Shown here piece by piece: positions 22,701 through 27,250 of a stretch of DNA of 41,455 bases (positions are counted from its first letter, which is position 1; each line of letters opens with the position of its first letter). Source of the stretch: Pseudomonadota bacterium (GTDB lineage Bacteria; Myxococcota_A; Polyangia; Haliangiales; Haliangiaceae). The position numbers and the translations under genes were made by a program. The stretch covers positions 1 through 41,455 of the forward strand of contig JAKSDA010000149.1 in the NCBI GenBank assembly GCA_022360315.1, written 5' to 3'. Below the pieces are notes generated by a model, which saw only the letters and a list, made by a program, of their open reading frames with translations, was not told where the DNA came from and made no database searches.

Positions 22701-25261
22701 ACGCCATCTACGAGGCCTACAACGCGATCACAAACGGCATCTGTGATATGGCCATCGCCGGTGGTGTTGCGCTCAATCTACACCGCAGCAAATACGACTT
22801 TCTGGACGACCTCAACTTTCTGGCCCGCGATGGCCGATGCCGTGCATTTGCCGACGGCGGCACTGGCTACGTGCCGGGTGAGGGTGTGGGTGTCGTGCTG
22901 CTCAAGTCCCTGGGCCGCGCGCGCCGGGATAACGACAACATACTCGCCGTCATCAAGGGAGCAGCTGCCGGCAACGACGGCCGTACCAATGGATTCACGG
23001 TGCCCAATCCCGACGCGCAACGCGATATCATCCTGCGTGCCATGGATCAGGCCAAGGTTTCGGCCGACACGATTTCGCTGGTCGAATGCCACGGAACCGG
23101 CACTGCCCTGGGCGACCCGATCGAAATCGCCGCGCTCACCGAGGCCTATCGGACCCATACCAGCGACACCGGTTTCTGCGCCATCTCGTCGGTAAAATCC
23201 AACATCGGACACCTGGAGGCCGCCGCGGGCATTGCCCAGCTGAGCAAGGTGATCGTGCAACTGCGCCGCAAGATGCTCTTTGCCAATGTCATGCATGGCA
23301 GCCAGTTGAACCCCGATATCGAGTTTGACCGGACGCCATTTCGAGTGCAGCAGTCGCCGGCGGCCTGGCCGCTTGCCGACGGTCGATCGACACGCCGCGC
23401 CGGCATCAGCTCGTTTGGCGCTGGCGGGACCAATGTGCATTTGATCGTCGAGGAGTTTGACGAACCGCCACAGCGGTTGGGCACGGCAGCCGAGCGAGAT
23501 TGGTTCATCGTCCCGCTGAGCGCCGATAGCGAGGCCCAGCTGCGCGCGATGGTCGAGGGGATTGGCGCATTTCTGCACGGCGATCTCTGCCGCGCGTTCA
23601 ATCGCGAATTGACAGTTGCAGACATTGCCGCGACTCTCCAGCACGGTCGTGCTCACAAGCCATGGCGGCTGGCGATGGTTTGCCAGAATTCGCTATCTGG
23701 CCTGGGCCAGGAGCTGCAGGCTGCGCTGCGAATCTGCGCTGGCGACGACCGGGACAGCGGTTCTCGGCGCATCGTGACCGGGCATGCCGCACATGGAGCG
23801 TCCGATGCCACCGACGGTCGCGGGCGCTCGGCGACCGACCTGGTCGCTGCAGCGCGCGGCTGGGTGACCGGCGCGACCGGGCAGTTTCGGGGCGGAACCG
23901 GGCATCGCCGCCGGTTTCTGCCCGGGTATGTGTTCAACGCTCTTGCCGTGGATGTGGGCGAGTACGTCGGCAATGACAGCGCGGCCACCGCTCCTGTGCC
24001 GGCGTCGGGACCGGGCCCGGTGGACGGCGCGACCGCGCTTGACCACGCCGCCCGGGTCCGCCACACCCTGGCCTCTGTGCTCGGAGCGCTGCCCAGTTCC
24101 TTTACTGACGACATGGAGTTCTCCGACTGTGGCATCGACTCGATCACGGCCTCGCGGATCCACAACGCGCTCATCAAACACTATCCATCCCTCGATCCAT
24201 TTGCGCTATTCGAGTTCAGCTCGGTTGCCAGGCTGGCCGCTCACCTGGACACCCTCGACCCGTCACCCGCTGCCGCGGGCGCGCCCGATCAGCCGGATGT
24301 CACGGCAGTTAATCGCCCCGAGCAGATCGGCGACATTCGCTCGCTGGAGTTTGGCACCGAGCGGATTGCCATGGAGAGATACTTGGAAGCGTACCGGGCC
24401 TGGCCCAAACGCAAAGCCGACATTGTTGCGCGCAGCGTGGATGTGCGCGGCCGACGACTCGAGATCGTGGTCAGTGGGTCTGGCCCCACAGTGGTGCTAT
24501 TGCCGCCATTCAACTGCACGGCCATCATCTGGATCCAGCAGATCCTGGCGTTGAGCGACAAGTTTCGCGTCGTCGTTCCCCATTATCCCGGGCTCGGCGG
24601 CAGCGATTGGGTCGCTGGTCTCACTAGCTTTGACGATCTCGCCCACGTCATCACAGCTGCCATCGATGCGCTGGTCGCCGACAGCACGCTCACCAGCCCA
24701 AACGCGAACTGGGTGGGCTGGTCATTCGGTGGCTTTCTGGCTCAAGCGATTGCCGCGGAGCGACCCGAGTACGTGGCCAAACTGGTACTTTTGAGCACAA
24801 CGTCGATCTCCTGGTCGTCGCCCGAGTACACCATATCGGGAGAGGAATTCGCCCAAACGTGCGCGCACGAGTTTGCGCAGAATTACCCGAAACTGCCCGG
24901 TTTCCTCAAGAAGATGCCCGAATTCGTCGACCTGCGCCGGCGTGGCTGTGTCGAGCGATTTGTGGTCGGGACCAGCGAGAGAAAGGTGATGGATCGGTAT
25001 TTTCTCATGATTGCGAAGTTTCAACACCTCGATGTGGCCTCTCGCCTCACTGTACCGACCTATTTGATGAGCGGAGAGTGGGATGAATTGATGCCGGCGA
25101 GGTTCGCCCGCAGGCTGGCCGAACACATCGACAATTCCGTGTATTTCGAAGTCGAGGGCGGCCATCACTTCCTGGGTCTCTTCGAGAAGGACGTCGTCAA
25201 CAAAAAGCTGCGCAAGTGGCTCAAAAAACCCATCAGAGCGCGACCAAAGCGTGCGAGCTGA
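4766..25261 (+). CDS. Giant trans-AT polyketide synthase, five extension modules with terminal thioesterase
   Basis: 6831 residues in one uninterrupted frame. It builds a polyketide chain from malonyl units supplied by a separate acyltransferase. Domain order, read from motifs: KS1-DH1-KR1-ACP1-DH*-ACP2, KS2-DH2-KR2-ACP3, KS3-DH3-KR3-ACP4, KS4-ACP5, KS5-ACP6-TE. All five KS domains keep the DTACSS cysteine, HGTGT and the second histidine. No AT domain is present; after KS domains only the linker ending in an LPxYPF-like motif is found, the mark of trans-AT enzymes. No methyltransferase, ER or loading domain is present. The gene directly precedes a tandem AT gene (3 bases). All three KRs have the Asp of the LDD-type signature, so B-type D-configured alcohols are expected before dehydration. 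The predicted output is three unsaturated C2 units followed by two keto units. The starter and any partner proteins are not in the window. Details are in the module entries. Confidence 0.93.
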   Translation: MIDGVSTSMEWSGPSASSGVHEPVQPIAIIGMACRFPGAPDYDTLWANLARGIDSVTEVPRSRWDWTAFFGNPALDPSKTNSKWGGFIDGVDVFDPLFFRISPTEARYLDPQQRLALQTAWQVIEDAGYRASALSGKKIGVYVGVSKNDYAELMRENGVPIASHVSTGTVHSIIANRISYILDLRGKSEVVDTACSSALVALHNAVRDIRQGECESALVGAVNALLSPTMYVSHGQSGMLSPRGRCKTFDRAADGYVRGEGVGFVFIKPLDAARRDRDNIIGVIRGTAVNHGGRANTLTSPTVEGQAEVIRLAHEDAHISPASITYVEAHGTGTPLGDPIEILALSRAFATTEPSHRCGIGSIKTNIGHLESASGMAGLVKILLCLRHRQLAGQLHFTELNPHIDLDKSPFYVVDRLQPWPHTTVDGASVPLRAGLSAFGMGGVNAHVVIEEPPTARLADRSDTAHDGPQLVPLSAKTKTALANQVQRLRAFVDAHQPHLCDVAYTLQTGRQSMTYRAAFVARNASHLSDLLAAFAAGHQDGNPSIYSGKATGRPARPATQASSDLYQTAAMWVQGGVLDCGDGPGQRIPLPHYPFDQRRCWFDARSSPTTASGPGAVSKRAGQGATGSAKNSITVNRDDYIVRDHVVRGVCMVPGAAYVELARALGGLASGSAAVLRDIYWLKPLTVTSTAVVELRRDDRSPARLTLTSAGVDHFSAVIGPPQHGAEPFVDLAAIRSRCQRRVDAQDLYHRFRSYGLAYGSTFRVIDHALLGAGEIVCQLKRRPDVAASAQGGWEPSMLDGVLQSVVALELLTRDVVAQPHSGPAQPQYVPYQLGELAVFAEVPDQCFAHVRRTRDQGVAKQTFDMSLCTSQGRVVVAFRDFAKRPLASSPAPAVVDTRAGTGDVHASQAEQRSSQAEQLSADPSAVLFYTTGLVDQPLTMHRETPTGLMVLSAQRALVAALGEAVAIEHVVEVRPSTGFAKIARNCYSVGPGDRQSWQRVFTASAEHGIRVDTIVFDALGADETLDDIIAGCAQAVLALTQTSIADRTLADVRIFYAYLDDGSAAACAHQMMGGFARTLAYENPAVSLTTVGLDKNSLGSAATILAEEIGHHAHPPLAEVVYADRRRMVRTASKLPTIRAHEAEFDLLATARSAPGCAYVITGGAGQLGRVFARYFAQQHRATIVMLGRSPRSEEIDRFIATLEDLGGGGMYVQADVGVRDDVAGVFDELRRLGEGLKVRGIIHAAGFIEDAFIVNKTGDSFARVVAPKLHGLVWLDEITRDLPLQFFVAFSSIAALLPNQGQCDYAAANSFVDAYMRRRNALRAAGQRHGMSLAVNWPLWAEGGIGVTPQQEEHLTAEFGMRAMENQVGVAVLRSLLQHCANHGLDHCVAVEGDEDKLARRLHIGEPGIEPASATSAASSAGEVAEMLGQLIDQNRKPGPEEPDEDATFAELGLDSVDLVTLASELTTAFGFALKPPIFFEHQTPRALTAFLVARAARVRTAGSDRGRQSLLDRELDKRGSASGSGRTWQKTLYNDEFFMRDHVVAGEYNVPGACFVEIALQAAQSAAGATIPYRLTNSYWVRKLSSSGAPITMTVVVEGKDDHFEYEILDRSSGWDVVHAVGEVHGATPGEVSALDLGRIEPAAIRARCSLVRASEAIYAQIIAEGLHVGRSFMPMIDVALSEDEALAQLRLPRPITATHADYTLHPTLLTGVLQTALLNNKPHGAGHSKYIPMAIDEIVFSEPIPAECYVHSTPHSANLDNTDIRKFDARIADAQGRVVAVASGISLRRIEGKSEPQAIRTAEPVSGPGPQPPVTSVVGPEIDREQVENLLKELCADAIGLAPGEIDADVEFEHFGIDSIMVFQLNRRLQAAFGSLSKTLFFEYRNFEELAQYLLDSQRPTLAQLIAENAAATDLAAAAPAAAAAGAGPAASPVATPAAAKAGAADPRPRQEADQIAIIGAAGRYPGAANLDEFWSLLIEGRDCIGELPAQRFGSDPVPARWGGFIDDVDCFDPMFFAISPRQAELLDPQERLFLEVVWHTLENAGYTRARLAASSRRVGVFVGALWQPYVELGAQQTERGNTLGPSGLLYNIPNRVSYFFDWVGPSLAIDTACSSSLTALHYACASAQCGDSDSAIVGGVNLSLSAGKYHFLSDNGFLSSDGRCRSFGAGGDGYVPGEGVGAILIKRVRDAERDGDRILAVVKATSVNHGGKTHGFTVPNPNQQAVLIGEALNRGNVHPRAVSYVEAHGTGTALGDPIELTGLRKAFAEKTQDRQFCSIGSVKSNIGHLEAAAGIAGLTKILLQLQHATLAPSLHADPPNPNIDFEDSPFVVQRQAASWSRPEVDIGRGLAVQPRTAMISSFGAGGSNAHAIIAEYAAGHEGRARGADHPSAKAATVAQVVPISARTPAALLRAAAQMAEYLASLSPQAGPEVADVAHTLQVGREAFDHRVAFVAETLADLARAVQLFASGQSPGQSSVQVFQGQLDDRANDRASLSQMMDDDDLRSMALVWAEKRKPAAIARAWSLGMTVEWSQLWAGQHRPMVALPGYPFEKQRFWLPGFRDARPDRSPTSGSARLHPLVHRNVSTLAACAFESQFTDSEVVFDHHRLNGRGLLPAVAHMAMAAAAARFALSGHDEPAGRPASDICGVDNVVWSAPLLAPLNADDGAITVRITLASVADHIEFAIAKRPDQTRQTPCSKGRIVVARRAAPAALDLDQIEARITETVSGDQFYRRLDACGLHLGPAMRSIRHVGVVNDGALARVELPSASAAYAGLELHPALFDAVFQVAGHLCVNASADQPDDRQLKIPFALKNATFFAPIPDRCVALVTRRRPDQGPALSPDVMRFDAYVADTSGRIVLQIEDVAMRAASMPEDERAERRPTVRSDKLICAVPVWRPVPLGASAPAGAPPKATVITAGFADCIHAGPGHRGVELFDLGPLAGHDHAEAVEALIREVSTRMDSAVRSGASRRVVVAVPERLRVVGAAMSGMLRSIRLEHPRILPKVVVVADHSSQTRIRWQDLVDRELSEAVFSDVQVHYPDPDTRLVKAWQEEALGAMAADWLEPGGVYWIAGGFGALGRLMSVYIAQHAPGARLFLTGRSPLSGPAEEFMARLAGLGATPVHVRLRLEELAEVTELVAGIERDHGGLKGVVHAAGVTRDSLFTAKTTSQVAAVLAAKVRGTLNIDRATGDQALDFMCLFSSISGVAGNIGQTDYAAANAFMDAFAAERQNMVEAGRRSGTTIAIDWPLWADGGMQVASHDLARLERHLGIQPMPSGVALDAVSRIVALRRPHVLIGYGNAAALRDNLHSDFQPRRRGVTDTPADRARSTEDMSTRPGRADATAQLITQLKDILADITKMRSEDISARVSMSEYGVESIALAQFAAELNDTFAIDLVPTFFFEYTTLSAVAGYLADHLGDSPTDRYAAVAPAHATTAAPAHATTAAPVHATTAAPVHATTAAPINPTDLSTAKDNDEAIAIIGMSGTLPGSPTLDDLWAHLHGGHDLITEVPAERWDWREYYGDPHEGGSRMRAKWGGFIDGMDCFDASFFRISPREAAYMDPQQRKLLECVWNCFEDAGYRPSAFAGSRTGLFVGVTGVDYYELLARSRADVQAHTTTGNTSSVIANRISYLLDLRGPSEPVDTACSSSLVAIDHAVRAVRDGRCEAAVVGGVNALLSPTFSLAFSKAGMLSPDGRSKSFDASANGYVRGEGVAAILLKPVSRAEADGDHMYGLIRSTSVNHNGRSQSMTAPSAQAQAEMLVDAYQSAGIDPRTVGYIEAHGTGTSLGDPIEIDGLKRAFSKLYEEWGGDAPGQAHCGIGSVKSNIGHLEPAAGIAGVLKVLLAFRHRLLPPTLHLREQNPYIDLAGSPFYFVRQVTPWSAPLSSSGAGGVLPRRAGVNSFGFGGVNAHVVLEEYIPKPASPPPIQDPVAPGEGARTVVVLSAQTEQQLRARAAALRSFLDRVPAADLARVGYTLQAGREEMPHRVAFVTRDLEQLWAQLDSFERGVGDVSGCFVGTVACEGQVGDPGCDSDMVAASVDPDWLASDRADHGRRLDRLAAAWVAGALIEWAQLYPHGVPQRISLPGYDFARTRHWVPDIPRPSDMLVDGSNTRVDRSDASGQLDASDARVGTSVRLCLDPQDPNRYTDQLTDDQFYLDQHRLLGKCILPGVAYLEMARVAGSELGRGRVGALGEVNWLQPLWVGPEGTEVALVFEPGARNGAAQLGFTVSSQAVGEGDARVNSRGHVLFDPPGAAPRIDIAAIRKRCPDVVSGQRLYRHLARGGYQYGPRFQCFVGGQCGDREVLAEVRAMGSETENGRSGDFLDLGVMDAAVIASAALLMRDLPEDASHIPFAVRKVLFHGPTPERGLIYLARTDDGSAGSNSTFDVAIADRRGVVRIQLEGLELRQYTRSQARDGGNSPASSHPAPPAADDRAPDAVTYSIVQWRDQPARPGAAAASLALFATDSLQRMAAAHRGSGLDTAQTLSHQRSSGTAGCADAAQAAFCSVLDTVRHVLGQRMPGNKRILVFATEDDALLVAPIVGLFKTAALENPAIQGRVVTIAGMRDISDSMLAHIVATETAAAHAPVEIRYLADGQRQGREICAAAESRGQASQTLRRGGVYWITGGAGGLGTIVARYLGQVSRGPVILSGRRSPGPDIASAIAALRRDGVDAHYLPADVASGPDVADLVAAISTRFGGLHGIIHAAGVLSDGLIPGHSSDDVATVFAPKVHGAETIDWATRAQPLDFVVLFSSVAAAVGNVGQASYAGANAFLDAFADHRNALVQTGERSGVTWSIAWPLWLDGGMQIGPGESARHASDPTTAGLIPITAEQGIDAFAHLLDTEPGHAMAGGHRIVTARPLAAPTPAPVPEVEHRQPAPYNGVDAHMLDTHAQALLRSAVGEVVGMPAEELDIGMNLARYGVDSIMQIQIISKLQRAVAGLSKTLLFEYTTIADITAYLADSHRDELIQYFGLGGDDPTASAGSRSGDDAPLQPDNPRPPCAVVDIRTGRDRDPVVAIDGTDGRAPTAGSTGSSTDIAVIGMSGLFASAANLDQWWDNLVGHRDVIREIPADRFDYRPWFRATARPATDLSSDSEAMYAKWGSFIDDVAAFDEGFFGISPREARWMDPQVRLLLQSIYHTSEDAGYASQMRGSDAGVFVGVCFRDYLDVIDKLDDPMNPYLGTGNSLAGVANRISFVFDLTGPSMPIDTACSSSLFALEAAVAAIERGACSTAFVAGANLILSPFRHRYFSSIGALSPTGRCHSFDAAADGYVPGEAIVSVLLKPLSRARADGDRIHGVIRGIAAGHGGYTPSLTAPSVDGEARVVTRAWRDADLDPSTLGYIEAHGTGTPLGDPIEIRALTRALQTFNSRPKECLVGTAKAHVGHTEGAAGLTGLVKVLLQMRHQLIPAMPGFRQLNPDIELADSGLQINREATAWPASAVPRRAGVSSFGFSGAYAHVVVEDHVPGRAGHHTSTRGPAQPAVYRAGEPEAWLVPLSAQTTAALGQLADNLAEFVRSHDCDIGDVAFTLQVGREAFAHRSAFVGRDRQALLGFLDRLGRHCARSTAHPDDSRSQPIIAHVAATPRPPTAHEERSIERADLDRVATLWLDGVDIAWAVMHAGARRTRLHLPGYPFAGNRHWLEPAIGAPDRASAGDRDSSSAGPQNGSSNRVAAVVGFVQKHLATATEIPASRLDVDADITSFGFDSMVVAHLVAQLEAVTGERDPAIFFSSRSIRQVAQRICQRYGDRIPSPAWGSEDCVMAANAAPSPDTGPASAARNSEVSPETRRAAGPADVAVIGLAGRYPNADGVLAFADILAAGRDCIERIPSSRWAYANASADDGGTAGRWGGFIARVREFDYDNFNMSLRQALVAHPEERLLLEETWHCLESAGYDPTGWIAGPGVEVGVYIGASFHDYQFVVSEAASGTVRDLPYTSQTFTYANRLSYFYNLRGPSTTIDTACSSSLYAIYEAYNAITNGICDMAIAGGVALNLHRSKYDFLDDLNFLARDGRCRAFADGGTGYVPGEGVGVVLLKSLGRARRDNDNILAVIKGAAAGNDGRTNGFTVPNPDAQRDIILRAMDQAKVSADTISLVECHGTGTALGDPIEIAALTEAYRTHTSDTGFCAISSVKSNIGHLEAAAGIAQLSKVIVQLRRKMLFANVMHGSQLNPDIEFDRTPFRVQQSPAAWPLADGRSTRRAGISSFGAGGTNVHLIVEEFDEPPQRLGTAAERDWFIVPLSADSEAQLRAMVEGIGAFLHGDLCRAFNRELTVADIAATLQHGRAHKPWRLAMVCQNSLSGLGQELQAALRICAGDDRDSGSRRIVTGHAAHGASDATDGRGRSATDLVAAARGWVTGATGQFRGGTGHRRRFLPGYVFNALAVDVGEYVGNDSAATAPVPASGPGPVDGATALDHAARVRHTLASVLGALPSSFTDDMEFSDCGIDSITASRIHNALIKHYPSLDPFALFEFSSVARLAAHLDTLDPSPAAAGAPDQPDVTAVNRPEQIGDIRSLEFGTERIAMERYLEAYRAWPKRKADIVARSVDVRGRRLEIVVSGSGPTVVLLPPFNCTAIIWIQQILALSDKFRVVVPHYPGLGGSDWVAGLTSFDDLAHVITAAIDALVADSTLTSPNANWVGWSFGGFLAQAIAAERPEYVAKLVLLSTTSISWSSPEYTISGEEFAQTCAHEFAQNYPKLPGFLKKMPEFVDLRRRGCVERFVVGTSERKVMDRYFLMIAKFQHLDVASRLTVPTYLMSGEWDELMPARFARRLAEHIDNSVYFEVEGGHHFLGLFEKDVVNKKLRKWLKKPIRARPKRAS
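4840..9270 (+). other. PKS module 1: KS1-DH1-KR1-ACP1
   Basis: Residue numbers count from the ATG at 4766. KS1 (4840-6125): Cys195 in DTACSS, His330 in HGTGT, His369 in NIGHLE. The KS-DH linker ends in LPHYPFDQRRCW with no AT inserted. DH1 (about 6655-7440): His646 in HVVRGVCMVP, which fits HxxxGxxxxP, and Asp801 in DGVLQ, so it looks active. KR1 (about 7540-8940): TGGAGQLG nucleotide-binding loop, lysine in APKLHG, Ser in FSSI, Tyr1308 in CDYAAANSF, and IED in place of LDD. ACP1 (about 9025-9270): Ser1459 in LGLDSVD. Expected product: an alpha,beta-unsaturated thioester. The KS has no upstream loading domain, so it must take its starter from a discrete protein or from outside this window. 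Confidence 0.88.
9350..10500 (+). other. PKS insert in module 1: DH-like domain without catalytic Asp (DH*) and second carrier ACP2
   Basis: A second dehydratase-fold domain follows ACP1 without a KS. It keeps His1546 in HVVAGEYNVP (HxxxGxxxxP), but the residue aligned with the catalytic Asp is Thr1715 (LLTGVLQ instead of LLDxxxQ), and the GxxYGP segment reads GLHVGRSF. Catalytic dehydration is therefore unlikely. Known trans-AT domains with this loss include pyran synthases (oxa-Michael ring closure) and enoyl isomerases; a dead DH is the other choice. ACP2 has Ser1864 in FGIDSIMVF and an LSKTLFFEY segment. An Ala/Pro-rich linker of about 40 residues leads to KS2. Carrying its own ACP, this DH*-ACP unit could work on the chain after ACP1 hands it over. 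Confidence 0.8.
10640..15050 (+). other. PKS module 2: KS2-DH2-KR2-ACP3
   Basis: KS2: Cys2119 in DTACSSS, HGTGT and NIGHLE present. The linker closes with LPGYPFEKQRFW. DH2 (about 12520-13410): His2614 in HRLNGRGLLP and Asp2791 in FDAVFQ; the YGP segment is GLHLGP, with Tyr lost. Probably active. KR2 (about 13440-14700): nucleotide loop AGGFGALG (Ala for the usual Thr), Lys, Ser in FSSISG, Tyr3224 in TDYAAANAF, and Asp of the LDD-type motif in VTRDSL. ACP3: Ser3387 in YGVESI (Glu replaces the usual Asp before Ser). Expected step: C2 extension, keto reduction and dehydration. Confidence 0.87.
15080..15175 (+). repeat. Four 24-bp in-frame tandem repeats in the linker between ACP3 and KS3
   Basis: Units at 15080, 15104, 15128 and 15152, each encoding the eight residues A-P-(A/V)-H-A-T-T-A. 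Units 3 and 4 are identical, and unit 2 differs from them by two bases (GCC versus GTT). It is a flexible linker between modules that has grown by recent unit duplication. Confidence 0.9.
15220..19700 (+). other. PKS module 3: KS3-DH3-KR3-ACP4
   Basis: KS3: Cys3656 in DTACSSS, HGTGT and NIGHLE. Linker ends LPGYDFARTRHW. DH3 (about 17210-18030): His4169 in HRLLGKCILP, GYQYGPRF intact, and Asp4339 in MDAAVI, where the usual Gln/His four residues on is Ile and the HP before it is lost. Activity is probable but less certain than for DH1. KR3 (about 18100-19380): TGGAGGLG, Lys in APKVHG, Ser in FSSVAA, Tyr4777 in ASYAGANAF, LSD with the B-type Asp. ACP4: Ser4935 in YGVDSIMQ. Expected: a third enoyl unit, or a beta-hydroxy group if DH3 is inactive. 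In the second case it would be a natural site for sulfation. Confidence 0.86.
19905..22040 (+). other. PKS module 4: KS4-ACP5, no reduction
   Basis: KS4: Cys5222 in DTACSSS, HGTGT present, and AHVGHTEG in place of NIGHLE, so the second histidine is kept but its surroundings differ. It also lacks the usual N-terminal GMxCRxPG (GMSGLFASA). The linker reaches LPGYPFAGNRHW and goes directly to ACP5 with Ser5718 in FGFDSMVV. No KR or DH is present, so the chain should carry a beta-keto group after this module. The odd second motif leaves some room for a non-elongating KS. Confidence 0.84.
22180..25258 (+). other. PKS module 5 and release: KS5-ACP6-TE
   Basis: KS5: Cys5974 in DTACSSS, ECHGTGT (Cys for the usual Ala), NIGHLE. 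After a short linker, ACP6 has Ser6459 in CGIDSITAS. The terminal alpha/beta-hydrolase (about 24330-25258) has its nucleophile Ser6653 in GWSFGG, Asp6773 in GEWDELMP and His6800/6801 in GGHHFLG, a complete triad. No reductive domain is present, so the thioester offered to the TE should be a beta,delta-diketone. Hydrolysis, or attack of the delta-enol to give a 4-hydroxy-2-pyrone, are the likely outcomes. Confidence 0.87.
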
Positions 25262-25264
25262 CTC

Positions 25265-27250
25265 ATGGAAGCAAACAATGTATTCATGTTTTCTGGGCAG
25301 GGCTCCCAGTATTTCCACATGGGAGCCGGGCTGCTCGATAAAAACCCGAGGTTGGGCGAGTTCTTGGCCCGCCTGGATCGGGATGCGATCGAAGTCCTGG
25401 GCACGTCGCTGGTCGATGCTCTCTACGACCCGGGCACCCGCCGTTCAGATGAATTTATCGAGCCTCGCCTGTCCAACGCCGCTCTGCTCATGTTTCAGTG
25501 CGGGCTCGCGCAAATGCTTTTCGATGAGGGAGTGCGGGCAGATGCTGTGTGCGGCATGAGCTTGGGAGAGATCGCCGCTGCAGTGGTGGCCGACGCCCTC
25601 GATTTCCGGCCGGCGCTGGAACTCGTGGTGGCAACCGGAGCAGCCATCGAGAGACATTGCCAGCCGGGCAGGAACATGGCGGTCCTGGAAAATCCCGGCA
25701 TGTTCTACGAGACCAGAGCTCTGTACGAGCACGTTGAGATCGCGTTCGAGAATCCCGGGCAGCATTTTGTCGTCTCGGGAACCACGTCGCAGATCGCACA
25801 GGCGCAGACCTACCTGCGCGAGCAGGGCATCGCGTTTCAAGAGCTGCCAACTGCATTCGGCTATCACTCGGCCAGCATCGACCCGGCGCGTCACTCCATC
25901 TGTCGGTTTCTCGACGATATCCGGCTGAAAAGCCCGAGTATCGCGTTCTATTCGTGTGTCCGCGGTGGCCGTATCAGCACCCTTGACCGGGATTATTTCT
26001 GGCACACAGCGCGAGCGCCGATACGGTTCATCGAGGCCATCAGCGCAATTCCCCGCGATCGGAGGTATCACTTTATCGATGTGGGCCCGACTGGAACTCT
26101 GGCCAATTTGCTCCACCGCCACCGCGACAAGCTGTCCGGGGGGTCGCACGTGTTTCCCCTTGCCACCCCGTACGGCAATGGTGCGGCGAACCTCGACACC
26201 CTGCGCGACGCGCTGAATCGGCACAGCTCGCCAGCGGATCCACCGGCGCCCGCGCATGGGTTGGCGGCCGCACCCCACAGTGGATTGACAGCCCACGTAT
26301 TTCCCGGCCAGGGCTCTCAATGTGCGGGAATGGGAGCAGAGTTATTCGAGCAGTACCCGGCCATGACAAAACGGGCCGACGACATCCTGGGCTACTCGAT
26401 CCGCGACCTCTGTGTGAACGGCGGTGCGCGTCTGTCGCGCACGCAGTACACGCAACCGGCGCTCTTTGTCGTGAATGCATTGATGTACCACCAGCGCCAG
26501 CGTCGAGGTGAGCCGCCGCCCAGCTATGTCGCGGGTCACAGCCTGGGCGAATACAGCGCTCTGTATGCGGCTGGAGCGTTTGACTTCGCCACCGGGCTAC
26601 AACTGGTGCAAAAGCGCGGTGAGCTGATGGCCCAGGCCAGGGACGGGGCGATGGCGGCGGTCATCGGACTGTCCGAGGACGAGATCCGGCGGGTGATCGA
26701 GTTGAATCGGCTGGGCGACATCGACCTCGCGAGCTTGAACGCGCCCACGCAATGCGTGCTGGCCGGGCCGCGCGACGCAATTATCGCGGCGACTGCCCAC
26801 TTCGAGGAGGCCGGCTGCCTGCGCTACACTCCCCTCAATGTGAGCGGTGCGTTCCACTCGCGGCTGATGGAGCGGGCGGCCGGGGAATTCGCGCTTTTCC
26901 TCGCGCAATTTCGATTTTCACCGCCCAGGGTACCCGTGGTTGCCAACGTTTCGGCCCAGCTCTATGACAGCGAAGACATTATCCCCATGCTGGTCGCCCA
27001 CATGACACACCCGGTGCGATGGACCGAATCGGTGGCGTTTCTCCGCAGCGCTGGTGTGGACGAATTCGTGGAGGTAGGGCCGGGCCAGGTGTTGAGTCGA
27101 TTGATCGCGAAGTGCCCCGGGCCCCCGGGCCGACCAGGCCGCCATGGCTGCGCTGAGTTGCCACCCGCACAGATGACCAGAAACGCCGGCAAAACCGATT
27201 TTGCTCCACAACCGACAACACGACCCAGCAGAAATGGACATCCGTCATGA
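25265..27250 (+). CDS. Discrete tandem acyltransferase (AT-AT) serving the trans-AT PKS
   Basis: 661 residues, two AT folds. AT1 (about 1-320): FSGQGSQ, nucleophile Ser99 in GMSLGE, and GYHS. AT2 (about 340-620): FPGQGSQ, Ser426 in GHSLGE, and GAFHS, the pattern of malonyl-specific ATs. The arginine that binds the malonyl carboxylate is present in AT2 (VQKRGELM) but is Thr in the aligned AT1 segment (VVATGAAI). AT2 should therefore load malonyl on all ACPs. AT1 is better suited to an uncharged acyl group, as proofreading acyl hydrolase (PedC-like) or starter loader. It starts 3 bases after the PKS stop, and its stop overlaps the next start (ATGA), so all three genes are one transcript. The last ~30 residues are an unstructured-looking tail. 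Confidence 0.92.
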   Translation: MEANNVFMFSGQGSQYFHMGAGLLDKNPRLGEFLARLDRDAIEVLGTSLVDALYDPGTRRSDEFIEPRLSNAALLMFQCGLAQMLFDEGVRADAVCGMSLGEIAAAVVADALDFRPALELVVATGAAIERHCQPGRNMAVLENPGMFYETRALYEHVEIAFENPGQHFVVSGTTSQIAQAQTYLREQGIAFQELPTAFGYHSASIDPARHSICRFLDDIRLKSPSIAFYSCVRGGRISTLDRDYFWHTARAPIRFIEAISAIPRDRRYHFIDVGPTGTLANLLHRHRDKLSGGSHVFPLATPYGNGAANLDTLRDALNRHSSPADPPAPAHGLAAAPHSGLTAHVFPGQGSQCAGMGAELFEQYPAMTKRADDILGYSIRDLCVNGGARLSRTQYTQPALFVVNALMYHQRQRRGEPPPSYVAGHSLGEYSALYAAGAFDFATGLQLVQKRGELMAQARDGAMAAVIGLSEDEIRRVIELNRLGDIDLASLNAPTQCVLAGPRDAIIAATAHFEEAGCLRYTPLNVSGAFHSRLMERAAGEFALFLAQFRFSPPRVPVVANVSAQLYDSEDIIPMLVAHMTHPVRWTESVAFLRSAGVDEFVEVGPGQVLSRLIAKCPGPPGRPGRHGCAELPPAQMTRNAGKTDFAPQPTTRPSRNGHPS

